A DNA stretch of 64,000 nt from Devosia subaequoris. Its GTDB lineage: Bacteria > Pseudomonadota > Alphaproteobacteria > Rhizobiales > Devosiaceae. The stretch covers positions 124,001 to 188,000 of the forward strand of contig NZ_JACIEW010000005.1 in the NCBI RefSeq assembly GCF_014197055.1. The letters are read 5' to 3'. Position numbers and translations under genes: made by a program. Shown here piece after piece: positions 44,814 to 54,811 of the stretch. Each line of letters starts with the position of its first letter. Position 1 is the stretch's first letter. Under the pieces are notes generated by a model. That model searched no databases and was not told where the DNA came from. It worked only from the letters and a program-made list of their open reading frames with translations.

Positions 44814-46253
44814 CTAGCTCGAGCCGGCGCCGTCCTGACGGACAAAGGCGATACGCAGCATATTGGTCGCGCCGGGGGTGCCCAGGGGCACGCCGGCGGT
44901 AATTGCGATGCGGTCGCCGGGGCGGGCAAAGCCTTCCTCATAGGCGATGACGCAGGCACGATCGACCATGTCTTCCAGGCTCACCGCATCCTCGGTCTGG
45001 ACGCAGTGAATGCCCCAGACCACCGACAGGCGACGAATGGTGCGCAGATTGGGTGAGAGCGCAATGATGGGCTTGTTAGGCCGCTCGCGCGCGGCGCGGA
45101 TGCCGGTCGAACCCGAGGCGGTGTAGGTGACGATGGCAGCCAGATCGAGGGTTTCGGCAACCTGGCGCGTCGCGGCCGAGATGGCGTCGGCGGCGGTCGC
45201 CTCCGGTTCGGTCTGCGCTGCGCGAATGATATTGTTGTAGTTGGCGTCGCTTTCCACCGCCACGGCAACCTTGGCCATGGTGGAGACGGCTTCGACCGGA
45301 TAGTCGCCCGAGGCGCTTTCCGCCGAGAGCATGACCGCGTCGGCGCCTTCAAACACGGCGATCGACACGTCCGAGACCTCGGCGCGGGTCGGCACCGGCG
45401 CGGTGATCATGGATTCGAGCATCTGGGTGGCGACGATAACCGGCTTGCCGAAGCGGCGGCACATGCGGATCATGCGCTTTTGCAGCCCGGGGACCTGCTC
45501 AAGCGGCAGTTCGACACCCAGATCGCCACGGGCGACCATGATGGCGTCGGAGAGCTTAACGATCTCCTCGAGCCGCTCGATGGCCTGCGGCTTTTCGATC
45601 TTGGCCATGACGCCGGCGCGACCCTGGACGATCTTGCGCACATCGATGATGTCTTCTGGGCGCTGCACGAAGCTGAGCGCAACCCAGTCGACCTCGGCCT
45701 TGAGCGCTTCGAGCAGGTCCGCATGGTCCTTTTCGGTCAGCGCGCCGGTGGGCAGCAGCGTATCGGGCAGGGAGACGCCCTTCTTGTCGGAGAGCTTGCC
45801 GCCATAGATGACCTCGGTCTCGATGGCGCCATTGCCGACCTTGGTCGCCTTCAATTGCAGCTTGCCGTCATCGAGCAGCAGGCGGTCACCCACAGAGACG
45901 CTCTCAATGATCTCCGGGTGCGGCAGGAAAACGCGCTGGGCGTTGCCCTGATCGTTCTGCTCGCTATCGAGGGTAAAGCTCTGCCCTGCGACCAGATTGA
46001 CCGAGCCTTCGGCGAATTTCCAAACGCGCAGCTTGGGGCCCTGCAGATCGGCCAGGATGCCAATGGGGTGCTTGAGACGCGCTTCGACCGCGCGGATGCG
46101 CTTGACGGTCTGGTGCAGCACCTCGTGGCTGGCATGGCTCATATTGATGCGGAAGACGTCGGCCCCGGCCTTGGCCAGTTCCTCGATCATGGTCTCCTCG
46201 TGGCTCGCGGGCCCGAGGGTGGCAAGGATCTTTGCGCGTCTGATCCGTCTCAT
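44814..46253 (-). CDS. pyk: Pyruvate kinase
   Basis: The 479-aa glycolytic enzyme converts phosphoenolpyruvate and ADP to pyruvate and ATP. It shows KILATLGPAS at the start, FRINMSHA, the MAKIEKPQAI catalytic-lysine segment, VARGDLGVELP and MLSAESASGDYPVEAV (the potassium/substrate region). A full C-terminal allosteric domain is present. The start overlaps the DUF1036 stop by 4 bases, so the two genes form an operon closed by the hairpin near 44770. Confidence 0.96.
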   Translation of the reverse strand: MRRIRRAKILATLGPASHEETMIEELAKAGADVFRINMSHASHEVLHQTVKRIRAVEARLKHPIGILADLQGPKLRVWKFAEGSVNLVAGQSFTLDSEQNDQGNAQRVFLPHPEIIESVSVGDRLLLDDGKLQLKATKVGNGAIETEVIYGGKLSDKKGVSLPDTLLPTGALTEKDHADLLEALKAEVDWVALSFVQRPEDIIDVRKIVQGRAGVMAKIEKPQAIERLEEIVKLSDAIMVARGDLGVELPLEQVPGLQKRMIRMCRRFGKPVIVATQMLESMITAPVPTRAEVSDVSIAVFEGADAVMLSAESASGDYPVEAVSTMAKVAVAVESDANYNNIIRAAQTEPEATAADAISAATRQVAETLDLAAIVTYTASGSTGIRAARERPNKPIIALSPNLRTIRRLSVVWGIHCVQTEDAVSLEDMVDRACVIAYEEGFARPGDRIAITAGVPLGTPGATNMLRIAFVRQDGAGSS

Positions 46254-46780
46254 TGCGTGTCCGTATTGTCTGGCGTTAAGGGCTCGTCGGGGTCGACCAG
46301 GAAAGCCGGATCTTCGAGATCTTCGCCCAGGTCCGGGCCGACAATGCTTGGCGCGCCGGCGCTCTCGGTGAGCTGCAGCGTCCAGTCGGTACGGTTCTGT
46401 GTATCGATTTCAAAGAACCCGGTGCGCTCATAGCCCCGGGCGAGGCAATCCTCAACCCCGAATATTGTGAAGGTTTCGTCACGGGTGCACATGAAGACCT
46501 GACCGTCCCAGGACCCGCCGCCGATATCGTCCACTGCGTAGAGGTAGTAGAAGCGACGGGCGAGGTCGCCCTGGAAGATCGTGCGGCAGTCGCCCGGAGG
46601 GGTCTGCCACCAGCCTTCGCTCATCCAGCCCCGCTCGGCGCGATAGCCCAGGGAGACCGAAACCAGATTGGCGGTTTCATTGCAGATACGCAGCTCGGCC
46701 TGTGCGGGCGTGGCCATGGCCATCAGGCCACCAAGGGTGGCAAGCAACAGGGTCGAGCCAAGACGGATAGGGTTCACCAT
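46250..46780 (-). CDS. DUF1036 secreted protein
   Basis: The 176-aa precursor has a signal peptide (cut near residue 28, AQA/EL), then the DUF1036 domain with RICNETANLVSVSLGYR, WWQTPPGDC and FMCTRDE. Conserved cysteines could form disulfides. The mature protein ends in a long acidic Pro/Asp tail. The function is unknown; the family is common just upstream of pyk in alphaproteobacteria, an association I recall but cannot test here. The ATG at 46780 begins the signal peptide. Confidence 0.85.
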   Translation of the reverse strand: MVNPIRLGSTLLLATLGGLMAMATPAQAELRICNETANLVSVSLGYRAERGWMSEGWWQTPPGDCRTIFQGDLARRFYYLYAVDDIGGGSWDGQVFMCTRDETFTIFGVEDCLARGYERTGFFEIDTQNRTDWTLQLTESAGAPSIVGPDLGEDLEDPAFLVDPDEPLTPDNTDTQ

Positions 46781-47074
46781 TGCGCTGGAAATCACCGGAA
46801 AACGTGCCCTTCTTTGATCGTATGGTAGAGACGAGGTCAATGGCTAAAGGGGGGATTTGACGGAAATGCGGGCATGAATGCCACGCTGATCATAAAAGCG
46901 GCGTGAGTGACCCCGAGCAACAACGGCAAGCCCGGGCAGGGTGTGGATTGCGGGTAAAGGGGGTTGAATGGGGGGCGGGCTTGGGGTTGATGGGGCGCGG
47001 ACAATTCCGCAGCAATTTCGCGCCAGCCGTCCGGCATTTGACCGGCCGGAACTGGTCGCCAGGAGAGACGAAGC
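46781..47074. other. Divergent intergenic region DUF1036 / gapR
   Basis: This region of 294 bases between two divergent genes is without a plausible gene. It contains a small hairpin (CACGC/GCGTG, about 46880-46904). AGGAGAG just before 47075 is the gapR ribosome site. Promoters for both directions must lie here, but I cannot fix their boxes. Confidence 0.4.
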
Positions 47075-47338
47075 ATGGCCGTTGAAGATAGCGTCGCGCA
47101 GGATCAGTTGCGCGCTTTCATCGAGCGCATCGAGCGTATGGAAGAAGAAAAGGCGGCCATCGCCGCCGACATCAAGGAAATCTATGCCGAAGCCAAGGGC
47201 AATGGCTTCGATACCAAGATCCTGCGCAAGATCGTGACCATCCGCAAGCAGGATGCCAATGAGCGCATGGAGCAGGAAGCCCTGCTTGAGCTCTATATGT
47301 CCGCCCTGGGCATGGTTGAAGCACCGCCCGAGCGGTAA
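47075..47338 (+). CDS. gapR: GapR family DNA-binding protein (DUF2312)
   Basis: This 87-aa, all-helical protein matches GapR/DUF2312. A long first helix is rich in Glu/Lys (about 8-38), then comes [23 protein letters not shown], then a C-terminal helix [16 protein letters not shown]. In Caulobacter, GapR encircles AT-rich overtwisted DNA and supports replication and topoisomerases. The AGGAGAG site fixes the ATG. The end of a frameshifted flagellar gene lies 7 bases beyond its stop, on the opposite strand. Confidence 0.93.
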   Translation: MAVEDSVAQDQLRAFIERIERMEEEKAAIAADIKEIYAEAKGNGFDTKILRKIVTIRKQDANERMEQEALLELYMSALGMVEAPPER

Positions 47339-47345
47339 TTGTCGA

Positions 47346-47571
47346 TCAAGCCAGTATGTCGAGCAGGGCTTTGGACATGTCGCTGGCCACACTGACGACC
47401 TTCGCGGAGGCCTTGAAGTTGGCCTCGGCGCCGATCACGTTGACCATTTCGCTCGAGAGCTCGACGGGTGCCTTCGGTGCTCGAGCGAGCGATGCGCGCG
47501 GCGCTTTGCTCCAGCTGGCCACTGGCACGCTGCATGCCGTAGGCACCAATGGAAATGCTGGAAATGGTCAT
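47346..47571 (-). pseudogene. Flagellar rod-type small protein, frameshifted
   Basis: An ATG at 47571 opens a frame beginning MTISSISIGAYGMQRASGQL, like N-termini of flagellar rod/hook proteins, but it then reads into Arg-rich nonsense. The next frame, shifted by one base, gives VELSSEMVNVIGAEANFKAS and KVVSVASDMSKALLDILA up to the TGA at 47346, the typical C-terminal helix of flagellar basal body rod proteins. Joined, they make a protein of about 75 aa. One extra base, or two missing, in the 47470-47490 stretch breaks it. Sequencing error is possible. Confidence 0.7.
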
Positions 47572-47654
47572 GGGCCGTCCTTTTTCTGCAGAATCCAAAG
47601 GCCAGCAAGACTCTCAATAATCAGTTAGCCTGACTGGTTCATCCGGCCTCCAGA

Positions 47655-48365
47655 TTACGCGGCTTTGGCGGCTTCATCGCCAAGAGCAAAGCGGATCGCG
47701 GCATCTGCGTGGATGGTTGTCGAGTCGAAGCCGGGCAGGGGCAGGGTCTTTGGATCGATCAGCAGTCCAATTTCGGTGCAGCCGAGGATGACGGAGTCGG
47801 CCCCCTCGGCCTTGGCGCGCCCAATGATGTCGAGATAGGCCGCGCGGGCCGCCGCGCGCACCTGACCCTGGCAGAGTTCGTTGAAAATGATGTCGTGAAC
47901 GATGGTGCGATCGTCTGCTGTGGGTACCATCACCTCGATGCCCTGGGCTTTCATCCGCTCGGTATAAAAGCCGTGTTCCATCGTGTAGCGGGTGGCAAGC
48001 AGCAGCGGGCGCTTGTGGCCGTGGGCCAGCAAGGTAGACGCCGTTTCGGTGATGATGTCGATCAGCGGAATGCCTGACATTGCTGCCACCGGTTCGGCGA
48101 CCAGATGCATGGTATTGGTGCAGATCAGGACGCAGTCCGCGCCGGCTCGGGCCAGACCAGCCCCGGCCCGCCCCAGCAGGTCGCCGGCCTGATCCCAGCG
48201 CCCGGCCTGTTGCAAGGCCACGACTTCGGTGAAGTCGAGAGAGCGCATGGCGATTTCGGCGGATGCCAGGCCGCCGCGCAGGCGCCGAACTTCCTGATTG
48301 ATATGGCGATAATAGACGGCAGTCGATTCCCAGCTCATGCCGCCGATCAAACCAATCGTCTTCAT
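47655..48365 (-). CDS. Aspartate/glutamate racemase family protein
   Basis: The 236-aa protein has the two catalytic cysteines in LICTNTMH and LGCTEIGLLI and the opening GLIGGMSWESTAVYYR. It matches the YgeA-type amino-acid racemase branch more than MurI. It is divergent from an Lrp/AsnC regulator across 146 bases, which suggests amino-acid responsive control. The exact amino acid is unknown. Confidence 0.9.
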   Translation of the reverse strand: MKTIGLIGGMSWESTAVYYRHINQEVRRLRGGLASAEIAMRSLDFTEVVALQQAGRWDQAGDLLGRAGAGLARAGADCVLICTNTMHLVAEPVAAMSGIPLIDIITETASTLLAHGHKRPLLLATRYTMEHGFYTERMKAQGIEVMVPTADDRTIVHDIIFNELCQGQVRAAARAAYLDIIGRAKAEGADSVILGCTEIGLLIDPKTLPLPGFDSTTIHADAAIRFALGDEAAKAA

Positions 48366-48511
48366 TTTTGCGTCCTCCAGGTCGCTGAAATGATGCGGCG
48401 TTTGAAGAGCAAAGGGCGCGCAGAGTTTGGCTGCTATGGCAGATAGCGCGCGGCAAATTTGCAGGGGAGTGAGAAGATGCGCTAATATTGTGCGCGAATG
48501 GAGCAGAACTC

Positions 48512-48973
48512 ATGCTGGACGAGCGCGACCGAAAGATTTTGAGCTTATTGCAGGCGGATGCCGAGCAGCCCGTCAACGATATTGCGGCGGTAGTGGCGCT
48601 CTCGCCTTCGGCTTGTTCCCGCCGGATCGCCCGGCTCAAGGAGGAGGGGTTCATAGCGCGCACCGCGGCGGAATTGGACCGGCGCAAAATGGGCCTCCCG
48701 ACGACCGTATTTGTCATCGTGCGCACCGGCTCACATGCCGCCGACTGGCTGGAGAAGTTCCATGCGGCCGTTTCAGCAGTCCCCGAGATCGTCGAAGTGC
48801 ACCGCCTGACCGGCAATTTCGACTACATTCTCAAGATCGTGCTGCCCGATGTTGAACACTATGACGTGGTCTACAAGCAGCTCGTTTCGCGTATCGAGCT
48901 GTTCGACATGTCAGCCTATATTTCGATGGAAACGGTCAAGTCCTCGCCCGGCCTGCCGACGAACTACGCGTAA
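48512..48973 (+). CDS. Lrp/AsnC family transcriptional regulator
   Basis: The protein of about 153 aa has an N-terminal winged helix ([30 protein letters not shown] and CSRRIARL) and a RAM/AsnC ligand-binding domain ([22 protein letters not shown]). GGAGCAG precedes the ATG at 48512; an in-frame TTG at 48488 would add 8 residues. The divergent racemase is a likely target. A C-rich hairpin follows the gene. Confidence 0.92.
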   Translation: MLDERDRKILSLLQADAEQPVNDIAAVVALSPSACSRRIARLKEEGFIARTAAELDRRKMGLPTTVFVIVRTGSHAADWLEKFHAAVSAVPEIVEVHRLTGNFDYILKIVLPDVEHYDVVYKQLVSRIELFDMSAYISMETVKSSPGLPTNYA

Positions 48974-48988
48974 TCTCAGTTCTGCAGT

Positions 48989-49005
48989 CCCTCCTTGAGG
49001 AGAGG
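48989..49005. repeat. C-rich hairpin between the Lrp gene and dxs
   Basis: CCTCC/GGAGAGG arms surround TTGA, 16 bases after the Lrp stop and in the convergent gap with dxs. It is similar to the hairpins at 22203-22225 and 31276-31295. Confidence 0.5.
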
Positions 49006-49027
49006 CGGCGGCAGCGCTGAGGCCGTA

Positions 49028-50956
49028 CTAGATCCTTGCCATCGCTGCTTTCATAGCCGCCTCGTCATATCCGAGCGCGGTGAGCGCAGCAGCGACAACA
49101 CCGGCGCGATCCAGGCCAGCGGCAGCATACATGTCGGCCTGGGACGCGTGTTCGACAAAGGTGTCGGGGATCATCAGCGGACGGAAACGCAGTTTGCCAT
49201 CGAGCAAGCCGTTGCTGGCAAGGAATGTGGCGACATGGCTGCCAAAGCCACCCAGGCCGCCTTCTTCGGTCGTGATCAACACATCGTGGCTCTGTGCCAG
49301 CGAGGCGATGAGCTCTTCATCCAAAGGCTTGAGGAAGCGCGCGTCGGCCACGGTGGGGTTGAGCCCGAGAGCGGCCAGCTTGTCTGCGGCGGCGAGCACT
49401 TCGCCCAGCCGCGTGCCATAAGAGAGCAGCGCGATCGTGCTGCCCTGGCGCACAATGCGGCCCTTGCCAATCGAGAGAATCTCACCGCGTTCCGGCATGT
49501 CCACGCCCATGCCTTCGCCGCGCGGATACCGGAAGCTAATCGGGCCACTGTCAAAAGCGGTCGCGGTTGCTACCATGTGGCGCAATTCGGCCTCATCCGC
49601 GGCGGCCATATGCACCATGCCGGGAATGGCGCCGAGATAGGCATTGTCATAATTGCCGGCATGGGTCGGTCCATCGGCGCCGACATAGCCGGCCCGGTCG
49701 ATGGCGAAGCGCACCGGCAGGCCCTGAATGGCGACGTCGTGGATCACCTGGTCATAGGCGCGCTGCAGGAAGGTCGAATAGATGGCACAGAAGGGCTTCA
49801 TACCCTCGCTGGCCATGCCCGCCGCAAAGGTCACGGCATGCTGTTCGGCGATACCCACATCGTAGATGCGGCTGGGAAAGACCTCTGCGAACTTATCGAG
49901 GCCCGTGCCCGAGGGCATGGCGGCGGTGACGGCCACCACGCGCGGATCAGCCTGGGCCTCCTGGATCAGTGAAGAGGCAAACACCGAGGTGTAGGAGGGC
50001 GCGTTGGAGGGCGCCTTGGCCTGGGCGCCGGTGATGACGTTGAACTTGGAAACGCCATGATATTTGTCAGCCGAATTCTCGGCCGGGGCGTAGCCCTTGC
50101 CCTTTTTGGTCACGGCGTGAATCAGGATCGGGCCCTGGCCAAATTCCTTGACGTTGTCGAGGATGGCCAGCAGGTCTTCCAGATTGTGCCCGTCGATCGG
50201 GCCGACATAGTAGAAGCCCAGTTCCTCGAACAGCGTGCCGCCGGTGAAGAAGGAGCGCGCAAATTCCTCGGTGCGGCGAGCCGGCTCGTGCAGGAAGGGG
50301 GGGAGTTTGGAGACCATGGCCTTGGCCGCCTCGCGGGTGCCGCGATAGACCGGGCCGGAGACCAGACGGGCCAGGTAGGTTCGCAGGGCGCCGGTGGGGG
50401 GAGCGATGGACATGTCATTGTCGTTGAGGATGACAATGAGGCGTGCATCCATGGCGCCGGCGTTGTTCATCGCCTCATAGGCCATGCCGGCCGACATGGC
50501 ACCGTCGCCGATGACGGCAATGACATTACGCGGCTTTTCCATGTGCTTGCTGGCCTCAGCCATGCCCAGGCCAGCCGAGATCGATGTCGATGAATGCCCG
50601 GCGCCGAAGGGATCATATTCGCTTTCGGCGCGGCGGGTGAAGCCGGAGAGCCCGCCCTTCTGCCGAAGGGTGCGCATGCGGTCGCGACGGCCGGTCAGGA
50701 TTTTGTGCGGATAGGCTTGATGGCCAACATCCCAGATAATGCGGTCGTGCGGGGTGTCGAATACGGCGTGCAGCGCAACGGTCAGTTCGACTACCCCCAG
50801 GCCCGCCCCGAGATGGCCGCCGGTGACCGAAACAGCGTCGATCATTTCGGCCCGCAATTCATCAGCAAGCTGACGCAGATCCTCACGCGGCATGTCACGC
50901 AGATCGGCTGGGGTCTGAACGGTGTCGAGCAGCGGCGTATCGGGCTTGTTGGCCAA
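49028..50956 (-). CDS. dxs: 1-deoxy-D-xylulose-5-phosphate synthase
   Basis: This 642-aa thiamine-diphosphate enzyme makes DXP from pyruvate and glyceraldehyde 3-phosphate, the first step of the MEP isoprenoid pathway. It has [15 protein letters not shown] plus NDNDMSI (TPP/Mg site), [12 protein letters not shown] with the catalytic Glu, and the C-terminal transketolase domain. The ATG-less start is TTG at 50956 with GGGGAT upstream, beginning [10 protein letters not shown]; the frame is open further upstream without family character. xseB and ispA, often near dxs in other alphaproteobacteria, are absent here. Confidence 0.94.
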   Translation of the reverse strand: MANKPDTPLLDTVQTPADLRDMPREDLRQLADELRAEMIDAVSVTGGHLGAGLGVVELTVALHAVFDTPHDRIIWDVGHQAYPHKILTGRRDRMRTLRQKGGLSGFTRRAESEYDPFGAGHSSTSISAGLGMAEASKHMEKPRNVIAVIGDGAMSAGMAYEAMNNAGAMDARLIVILNDNDMSIAPPTGALRTYLARLVSGPVYRGTREAAKAMVSKLPPFLHEPARRTEEFARSFFTGGTLFEELGFYYVGPIDGHNLEDLLAILDNVKEFGQGPILIHAVTKKGKGYAPAENSADKYHGVSKFNVITGAQAKAPSNAPSYTSVFASSLIQEAQADPRVVAVTAAMPSGTGLDKFAEVFPSRIYDVGIAEQHAVTFAAGMASEGMKPFCAIYSTFLQRAYDQVIHDVAIQGLPVRFAIDRAGYVGADGPTHAGNYDNAYLGAIPGMVHMAAADEAELRHMVATATAFDSGPISFRYPRGEGMGVDMPERGEILSIGKGRIVRQGSTIALLSYGTRLGEVLAAADKLAALGLNPTVADARFLKPLDEELIASLAQSHDVLITTEEGGLGGFGSHVATFLASNGLLDGKLRFRPLMIPDTFVEHASQADMYAAAGLDRAGVVAAALTALGYDEAAMKAAMARI

Positions 50957-51101
50957 GCGTATCCCCGTCAAATATCTGGTTTGTCCCTGTTTAGGCGCAG
51001 GGTGATGCCTTTGCAATGCCAGCCAGGGCAATGCGGCGATGGCTCCCACTAGTGGGCGAGCATTCAGGCAATTGCGGGGCAGAAGACGCGGGGCGGCGCG
51101 G

Positions 51102-52751
51102 TCAGTTGCTGGCGAGGACCAGAGGCGCGGTGCGCGTGAAACGGTTATGGACCGGCGCTGGCGCCCTATCACCGACGCCCTTGATCAGCACATGGCGGCC
51201 CATTTCCGGGGTCGGGTCGAAATCAGCCTCATCGTGATTGAAGATCACGGCATAGCGGCCCGAGGACATCGCCGCCGGGTCGGTGAAGATGTCCGCGACA
51301 TGTTCAAGGTCGGGGGCTACCAGAGCGGGGCGGCGCATAGCGTCGGGATCGGGACGGGCGGCGACATGTTTCACCAGTGCCTCGGCCAGGGGCGTCGGTG
51401 CTTCAGCATCGGTCGCGCTGAATGTGCCGCCGAACAGGTCGGACAGATTGCCGCTGAGTGAGGCGGTCTGGATGTTTGCCGCCGGCCGCAGGGGCGGCAG
51501 AGCCGGCAGTCGATCGGTTGGTGCGGGGGGCGTTGCCGTGGCGCTGGCAGTGGTGGTGCCTTCGATGATCATTTCCAGCGCGCGTTGTGCCTCGGGTTCT
51601 GCTTTCGGGCTGGCGGCAGCATAAGCCGTCAGGATATCGGCCGGCGGGTCCGTCATGATGACGCGTGGCGTCGGCATGGTGGGTTCGGTCAGAGCGGCGA
51701 GGGCGGTGACAGCGTCGTTGTTCCGCAAGTCACTGGGCATGGCCACGGGCATGGTCACCGCGACCTGCGAGGCCAGCGTCATCTCGCCGCCGGTCAGCGG
51801 CGCGCTGCCGCTGGTCGAAAAGGGCAGGTTGGTGTCCGACACCGAGGCTACTGCGAGGTCTGTTCCGCCCAGGTCGGCGGGACGACGTTCGGGCATTGCC
51901 GGGGCTACCGGGGTGGAGCGCTGCGGAGCCAGCGAGGCTGTCTGCACCTGCGGTGCGCTGGCGGATGTCTGTTCGTTTCCGCCAAACAGCAGGTCCACCA
52001 GGGTGCGGCCGCTGCCCTCCGAGGCGCTGGCCACCCGCGTGCCCGAACTGGAGCCGTTGCAGGGGAAGGCGTGGCAGCGTTTCCATTCGGCCAGGGCAAC
52101 ATTGTAGCCCTGTTGGGACAGCACCTTGCCATCGGTGGGCAGGTGCATGGTCTTGCCGTCAGGAAACAGTTCCTTGAGCTGGGCGCGGGTCATGCGGGGC
52201 CAGGCGCGCACAGAACCGGTGTCCAGATGGACAAAAGGGCTGCCCGAAGTGGGATAGTAGCCCACGCCACCAACCTGTTTCTTCATGGCGGCGGCGCGCA
52301 GCTTGGCCAGCGGCACACCGGGAATGAAGAAATCCATCGCGGTGCCGCGCATATGCTGGGAATTGTCGGCGACGCCGGACGATTTGGACGCCAGCATCGC
52401 GTTGGTGGCCGGAGAGCGATAGGCCGACACGATGTTAACCGGCTGGGTGCCGCCCACCTCCTGGTAGACTTCCCAGATTAGGTCGAACAGTCGCGGGTCC
52501 ATCTTGGTGGCTTCGTCGCGCCGCCAGTCCCGCAAAAACTGATTGAGCTCGTTCAGGCCCGACTGGACATATTGCCCGTTGCGCTTGAAGACGATGCGGG
52601 CGGTTTCCTTGGTGTGGGTATAATGGAGGTAAAGGGCGCGCTCGGATGCTGCCTGAACCGGCGCCACCGGCAGTAAGGCGGACACGCACAACGCCGCAGC
52701 GGCAACAAGCCGTGCAGCACCCCGCCAATTGATCAACCCCAAGACCGTCAC
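51102..52751 (-). CDS. DUF882 (YcbK-like) murein peptidase with long disordered tail
   Basis: This 549-aa exported protein starts with GTG and a signal peptide (about 1-34, VQA/AS). The DUF882/peptidase M15-like domain (about 40-230) contains the zinc-type residues in [12 protein letters not shown] and [14 protein letters not shown]. The remaining 300 residues are Pro/Ala/Thr-rich, low in predicted structure and end in a short folded patch ([15 protein letters not shown]). M15 relatives cut peptidoglycan cross-bridges. A palindrome lies 42 bases upstream of the start codon. The dxs gene follows after 145 bases. Confidence 0.88.
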   Translation of the reverse strand: MTVLGLINWRGAARLVAAAALCVSALLPVAPVQAASERALYLHYTHTKETARIVFKRNGQYVQSGLNELNQFLRDWRRDEATKMDPRLFDLIWEVYQEVGGTQPVNIVSAYRSPATNAMLASKSSGVADNSQHMRGTAMDFFIPGVPLAKLRAAAMKKQVGGVGYYPTSGSPFVHLDTGSVRAWPRMTRAQLKELFPDGKTMHLPTDGKVLSQQGYNVALAEWKRCHAFPCNGSSSGTRVASASEGSGRTLVDLLFGGNEQTSASAPQVQTASLAPQRSTPVAPAMPERRPADLGGTDLAVASVSDTNLPFSTSGSAPLTGGEMTLASQVAVTMPVAMPSDLRNNDAVTALAALTEPTMPTPRVIMTDPPADILTAYAAASPKAEPEAQRALEMIIEGTTTASATATPPAPTDRLPALPPLRPAANIQTASLSGNLSDLFGGTFSATDAEAPTPLAEALVKHVAARPDPDAMRRPALVAPDLEHVADIFTDPAAMSSGRYAVIFNHDEADFDPTPEMGRHVLIKGVGDRAPAPVHNRFTRTAPLVLASN

Positions 52752-52792
52752 GCCAAACTCTGCCCGGCTCTCTCGTCAGATAATGGTGAGAC

Positions 52793-52829
52793 GTTAGCGC
52801 TCAATTCGCTCGAATTGATTAACGCTAAC
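52793..52829. promoter_or_regulatory. Imperfect palindrome upstream of the DUF882 gene
   Basis: Outer arms GTTAGCG/CGCTAAC (7 bp) and inner arms TCAATTCG/CGAATTGA (8 bp) are separated by small asymmetric spacers. It lies in the presumed promoter of the DUF882 gene and could be an operator or a hairpin in its leader. The regulator is unknown. Confidence 0.5.
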
Positions 52830-52950
52830 CAGTTGTGAACTGACCTTAGATCCCCTCACGCTTTCGTTATTACGGGCAAAAACGGGCACAACCAAGGCGA
52901 AATTGTTACCAAGGCGTTAACCGATCCTGGTGCGACTTGGGCATTTGCCC

Positions 52951-54648
52951 TCAGGGGGAGAGTTCCTGGGGCACCGTTTCCGCCTCGGCGATAATGGCTG
53001 GCGGATCAACCGCATCGAGCCCCATGGCGGCGATCAGCTTTTCGTTGTGGCCGTAAAGATCGCCATAGGAACGGATGGAACCCTCTTCGTCCACGCGCAA
53101 GGTGAAGTAGGCTATGTGCACCGGGATCTGCTTTTGCGGGTTCACCCAGCGCTCGGAGGGCCCGAACATGGATTCGAGCGAGCTGCGTGAAATATTTGGC
53201 TCATTGGCCATCAGCGCGTCGGCAAATTCGAGCGGATTCTGCACTCGCACGCAACCATGGCTGAAGGCGCGGTAGGAACGCGAAAACAGCGATTTGGACG
53301 GGGTGTCGTGCAGATAGACGTCATGCTTGTTGGGGAAGAGGAATTTGATCTGCCCTAGGGCGTTGCCAGCGCCAGGGCGCTGGCGCACGCGGAAGGGGAA
53401 ATTGGAGGCGGATACCTGCGTCCAGTCGACCTGCCAGGGGCTGACCGGGGCGCCGTTATACAGCAGATCCATATTGTGGCTGTCGGTATAGCCCGGATTA
53501 CGCAGCACCGCCGGGGCGATTTCGCCACGAATAATGGACGAGGGCACGTTCCAGTATGGGTTCACCACCAGATGCCGGATGCTGTCCGAAAACACCGGCG
53601 TCTGGTTCTTCGTCGTGCCGACCACCACGCGCGTCGTGTATTCTTCCTTGCCATGACGCAGGATCGAGAGGCGGAATTCAGGGATGTTCACAAAGACAGT
53701 GAAGTCGCCCAAATCGGCCGGCATCCAGCGCCAACGCTCCATATTGGCGATGATGTCTTCGCGCCGTGTGGCCACGCCCCCATTGAGAGCGGCGACCGTG
53801 GCGGGGCCGATAATGCCGTCGACTTCGAGCCCCTGACCTTCCTGAAAGGACCTGATGGCATCCACAGTCAGCGCGTCATAGAGCTGGGAGGTTGAAGCGT
53901 CTAATTTGAGCCGGGCGCGAATGGCCGGCAGGCGGGCATCGGAATTGCCCGGGCGGAGGACCGGACCATCGCCGATCGGGGTGGGGCGGGCCGCGTTGGA
54001 CTGTTCAAAACGTGCAAGAGCCGCCTTGAGCGCCTGGAACTCGCGATGCTGGGGTTCAAGCTGCATCAGGATCTTGGCCGGATCCTTGCTCTGAGCCAGT
54101 TTCTCAAGCAGCGCGGCCTCGTTGATCGGCTTGCGCTTGAGATCGAGCAGGGTGCTGATCGACTGGGGATTGATGCGGCCATTATGCAGGTGATCGGCAT
54201 AGCGCATGGTGGCCGCCGAAAAGGCGGTTTCCAGGGTTGCCAGTTCGACGCCGTCACCCGATAGCCGCGCTGCGTCGATTTCCGGGGTCAGATAGTCCGA
54301 GGGATTCAGCCCCTCGCTGGCCGCGTTCTCGAACAGGGTGATGATCTTGTTGGCTGCAGATGAAAAGGCGACCGCTCCATTTGCCTGTTCGGTCAGCCAG
54401 ATCGGCTCGAAATGGCGTTCGCCATACAGAAAATAGAGCCTTTGGGCCTCTTCATGGGCGCGCGTGTCGGGCCGGGCCCCGTAATAGGCGGCGGAAAGTC
54501 CGGTCTTGATGGTGCGCGCAAGGTCACTTTGCGGCGGGGCAATGACAATGCGGCTGGTATCAAGGCTGGCGACCTGCTGGGCCGAGACCGACGGAACCAC
54601 GGTTATGGCGGCAACCAAAGCGACCAGACTGACCAGAACCTTGTTCAT
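52951..54648 (-). CDS. L,D-transpeptidase with peptidoglycan-binding domain (YcbB-like)
   Basis: The 565-aa periplasmic enzyme has a signal peptide (about 1-24, VSA/QQ), a helical scaffold domain with a PG-binding domain 1 motif (DAIRSFQEGQGLEVDGIIG), and a C-terminal YkuD catalytic domain with SHGCVRVQNP holding the nucleophile cysteine. It matches the large YcbB/LdtD type, which forms 3-3 crosslinks, the dominant type in polar-growing Hyphomicrobiales. GGGAGCA precedes the ATG at 54648. It lies next to the DUF882 peptidase gene. Confidence 0.93.
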   Translation of the reverse strand: MNKVLVSLVALVAAITVVPSVSAQQVASLDTSRIVIAPPQSDLARTIKTGLSAAYYGARPDTRAHEEAQRLYFLYGERHFEPIWLTEQANGAVAFSSAANKIITLFENAASEGLNPSDYLTPEIDAARLSGDGVELATLETAFSAATMRYADHLHNGRINPQSISTLLDLKRKPINEAALLEKLAQSKDPAKILMQLEPQHREFQALKAALARFEQSNAARPTPIGDGPVLRPGNSDARLPAIRARLKLDASTSQLYDALTVDAIRSFQEGQGLEVDGIIGPATVAALNGGVATRREDIIANMERWRWMPADLGDFTVFVNIPEFRLSILRHGKEEYTTRVVVGTTKNQTPVFSDSIRHLVVNPYWNVPSSIIRGEIAPAVLRNPGYTDSHNMDLLYNGAPVSPWQVDWTQVSASNFPFRVRQRPGAGNALGQIKFLFPNKHDVYLHDTPSKSLFSRSYRAFSHGCVRVQNPLEFADALMANEPNISRSSLESMFGPSERWVNPQKQIPVHIAYFTLRVDEEGSIRSYGDLYGHNEKLIAAMGLDAVDPPAIIAEAETVPQELSP

Positions 54649-54811
54649 GCTTGCTCCCGACATCATTCACCCAGGACAGACGCGAATCTCAACGCACCCG
54701 GCCTGCCAAGGAAAATCTTTAGCCCGCAATTCTTAACAGGGGCAATCGCTCGCAGATTCGTGAAACAGCGCTGTGGCAGGACTGCAACGGTGGGTCTGGT
54801 CGGCCTTTGAA

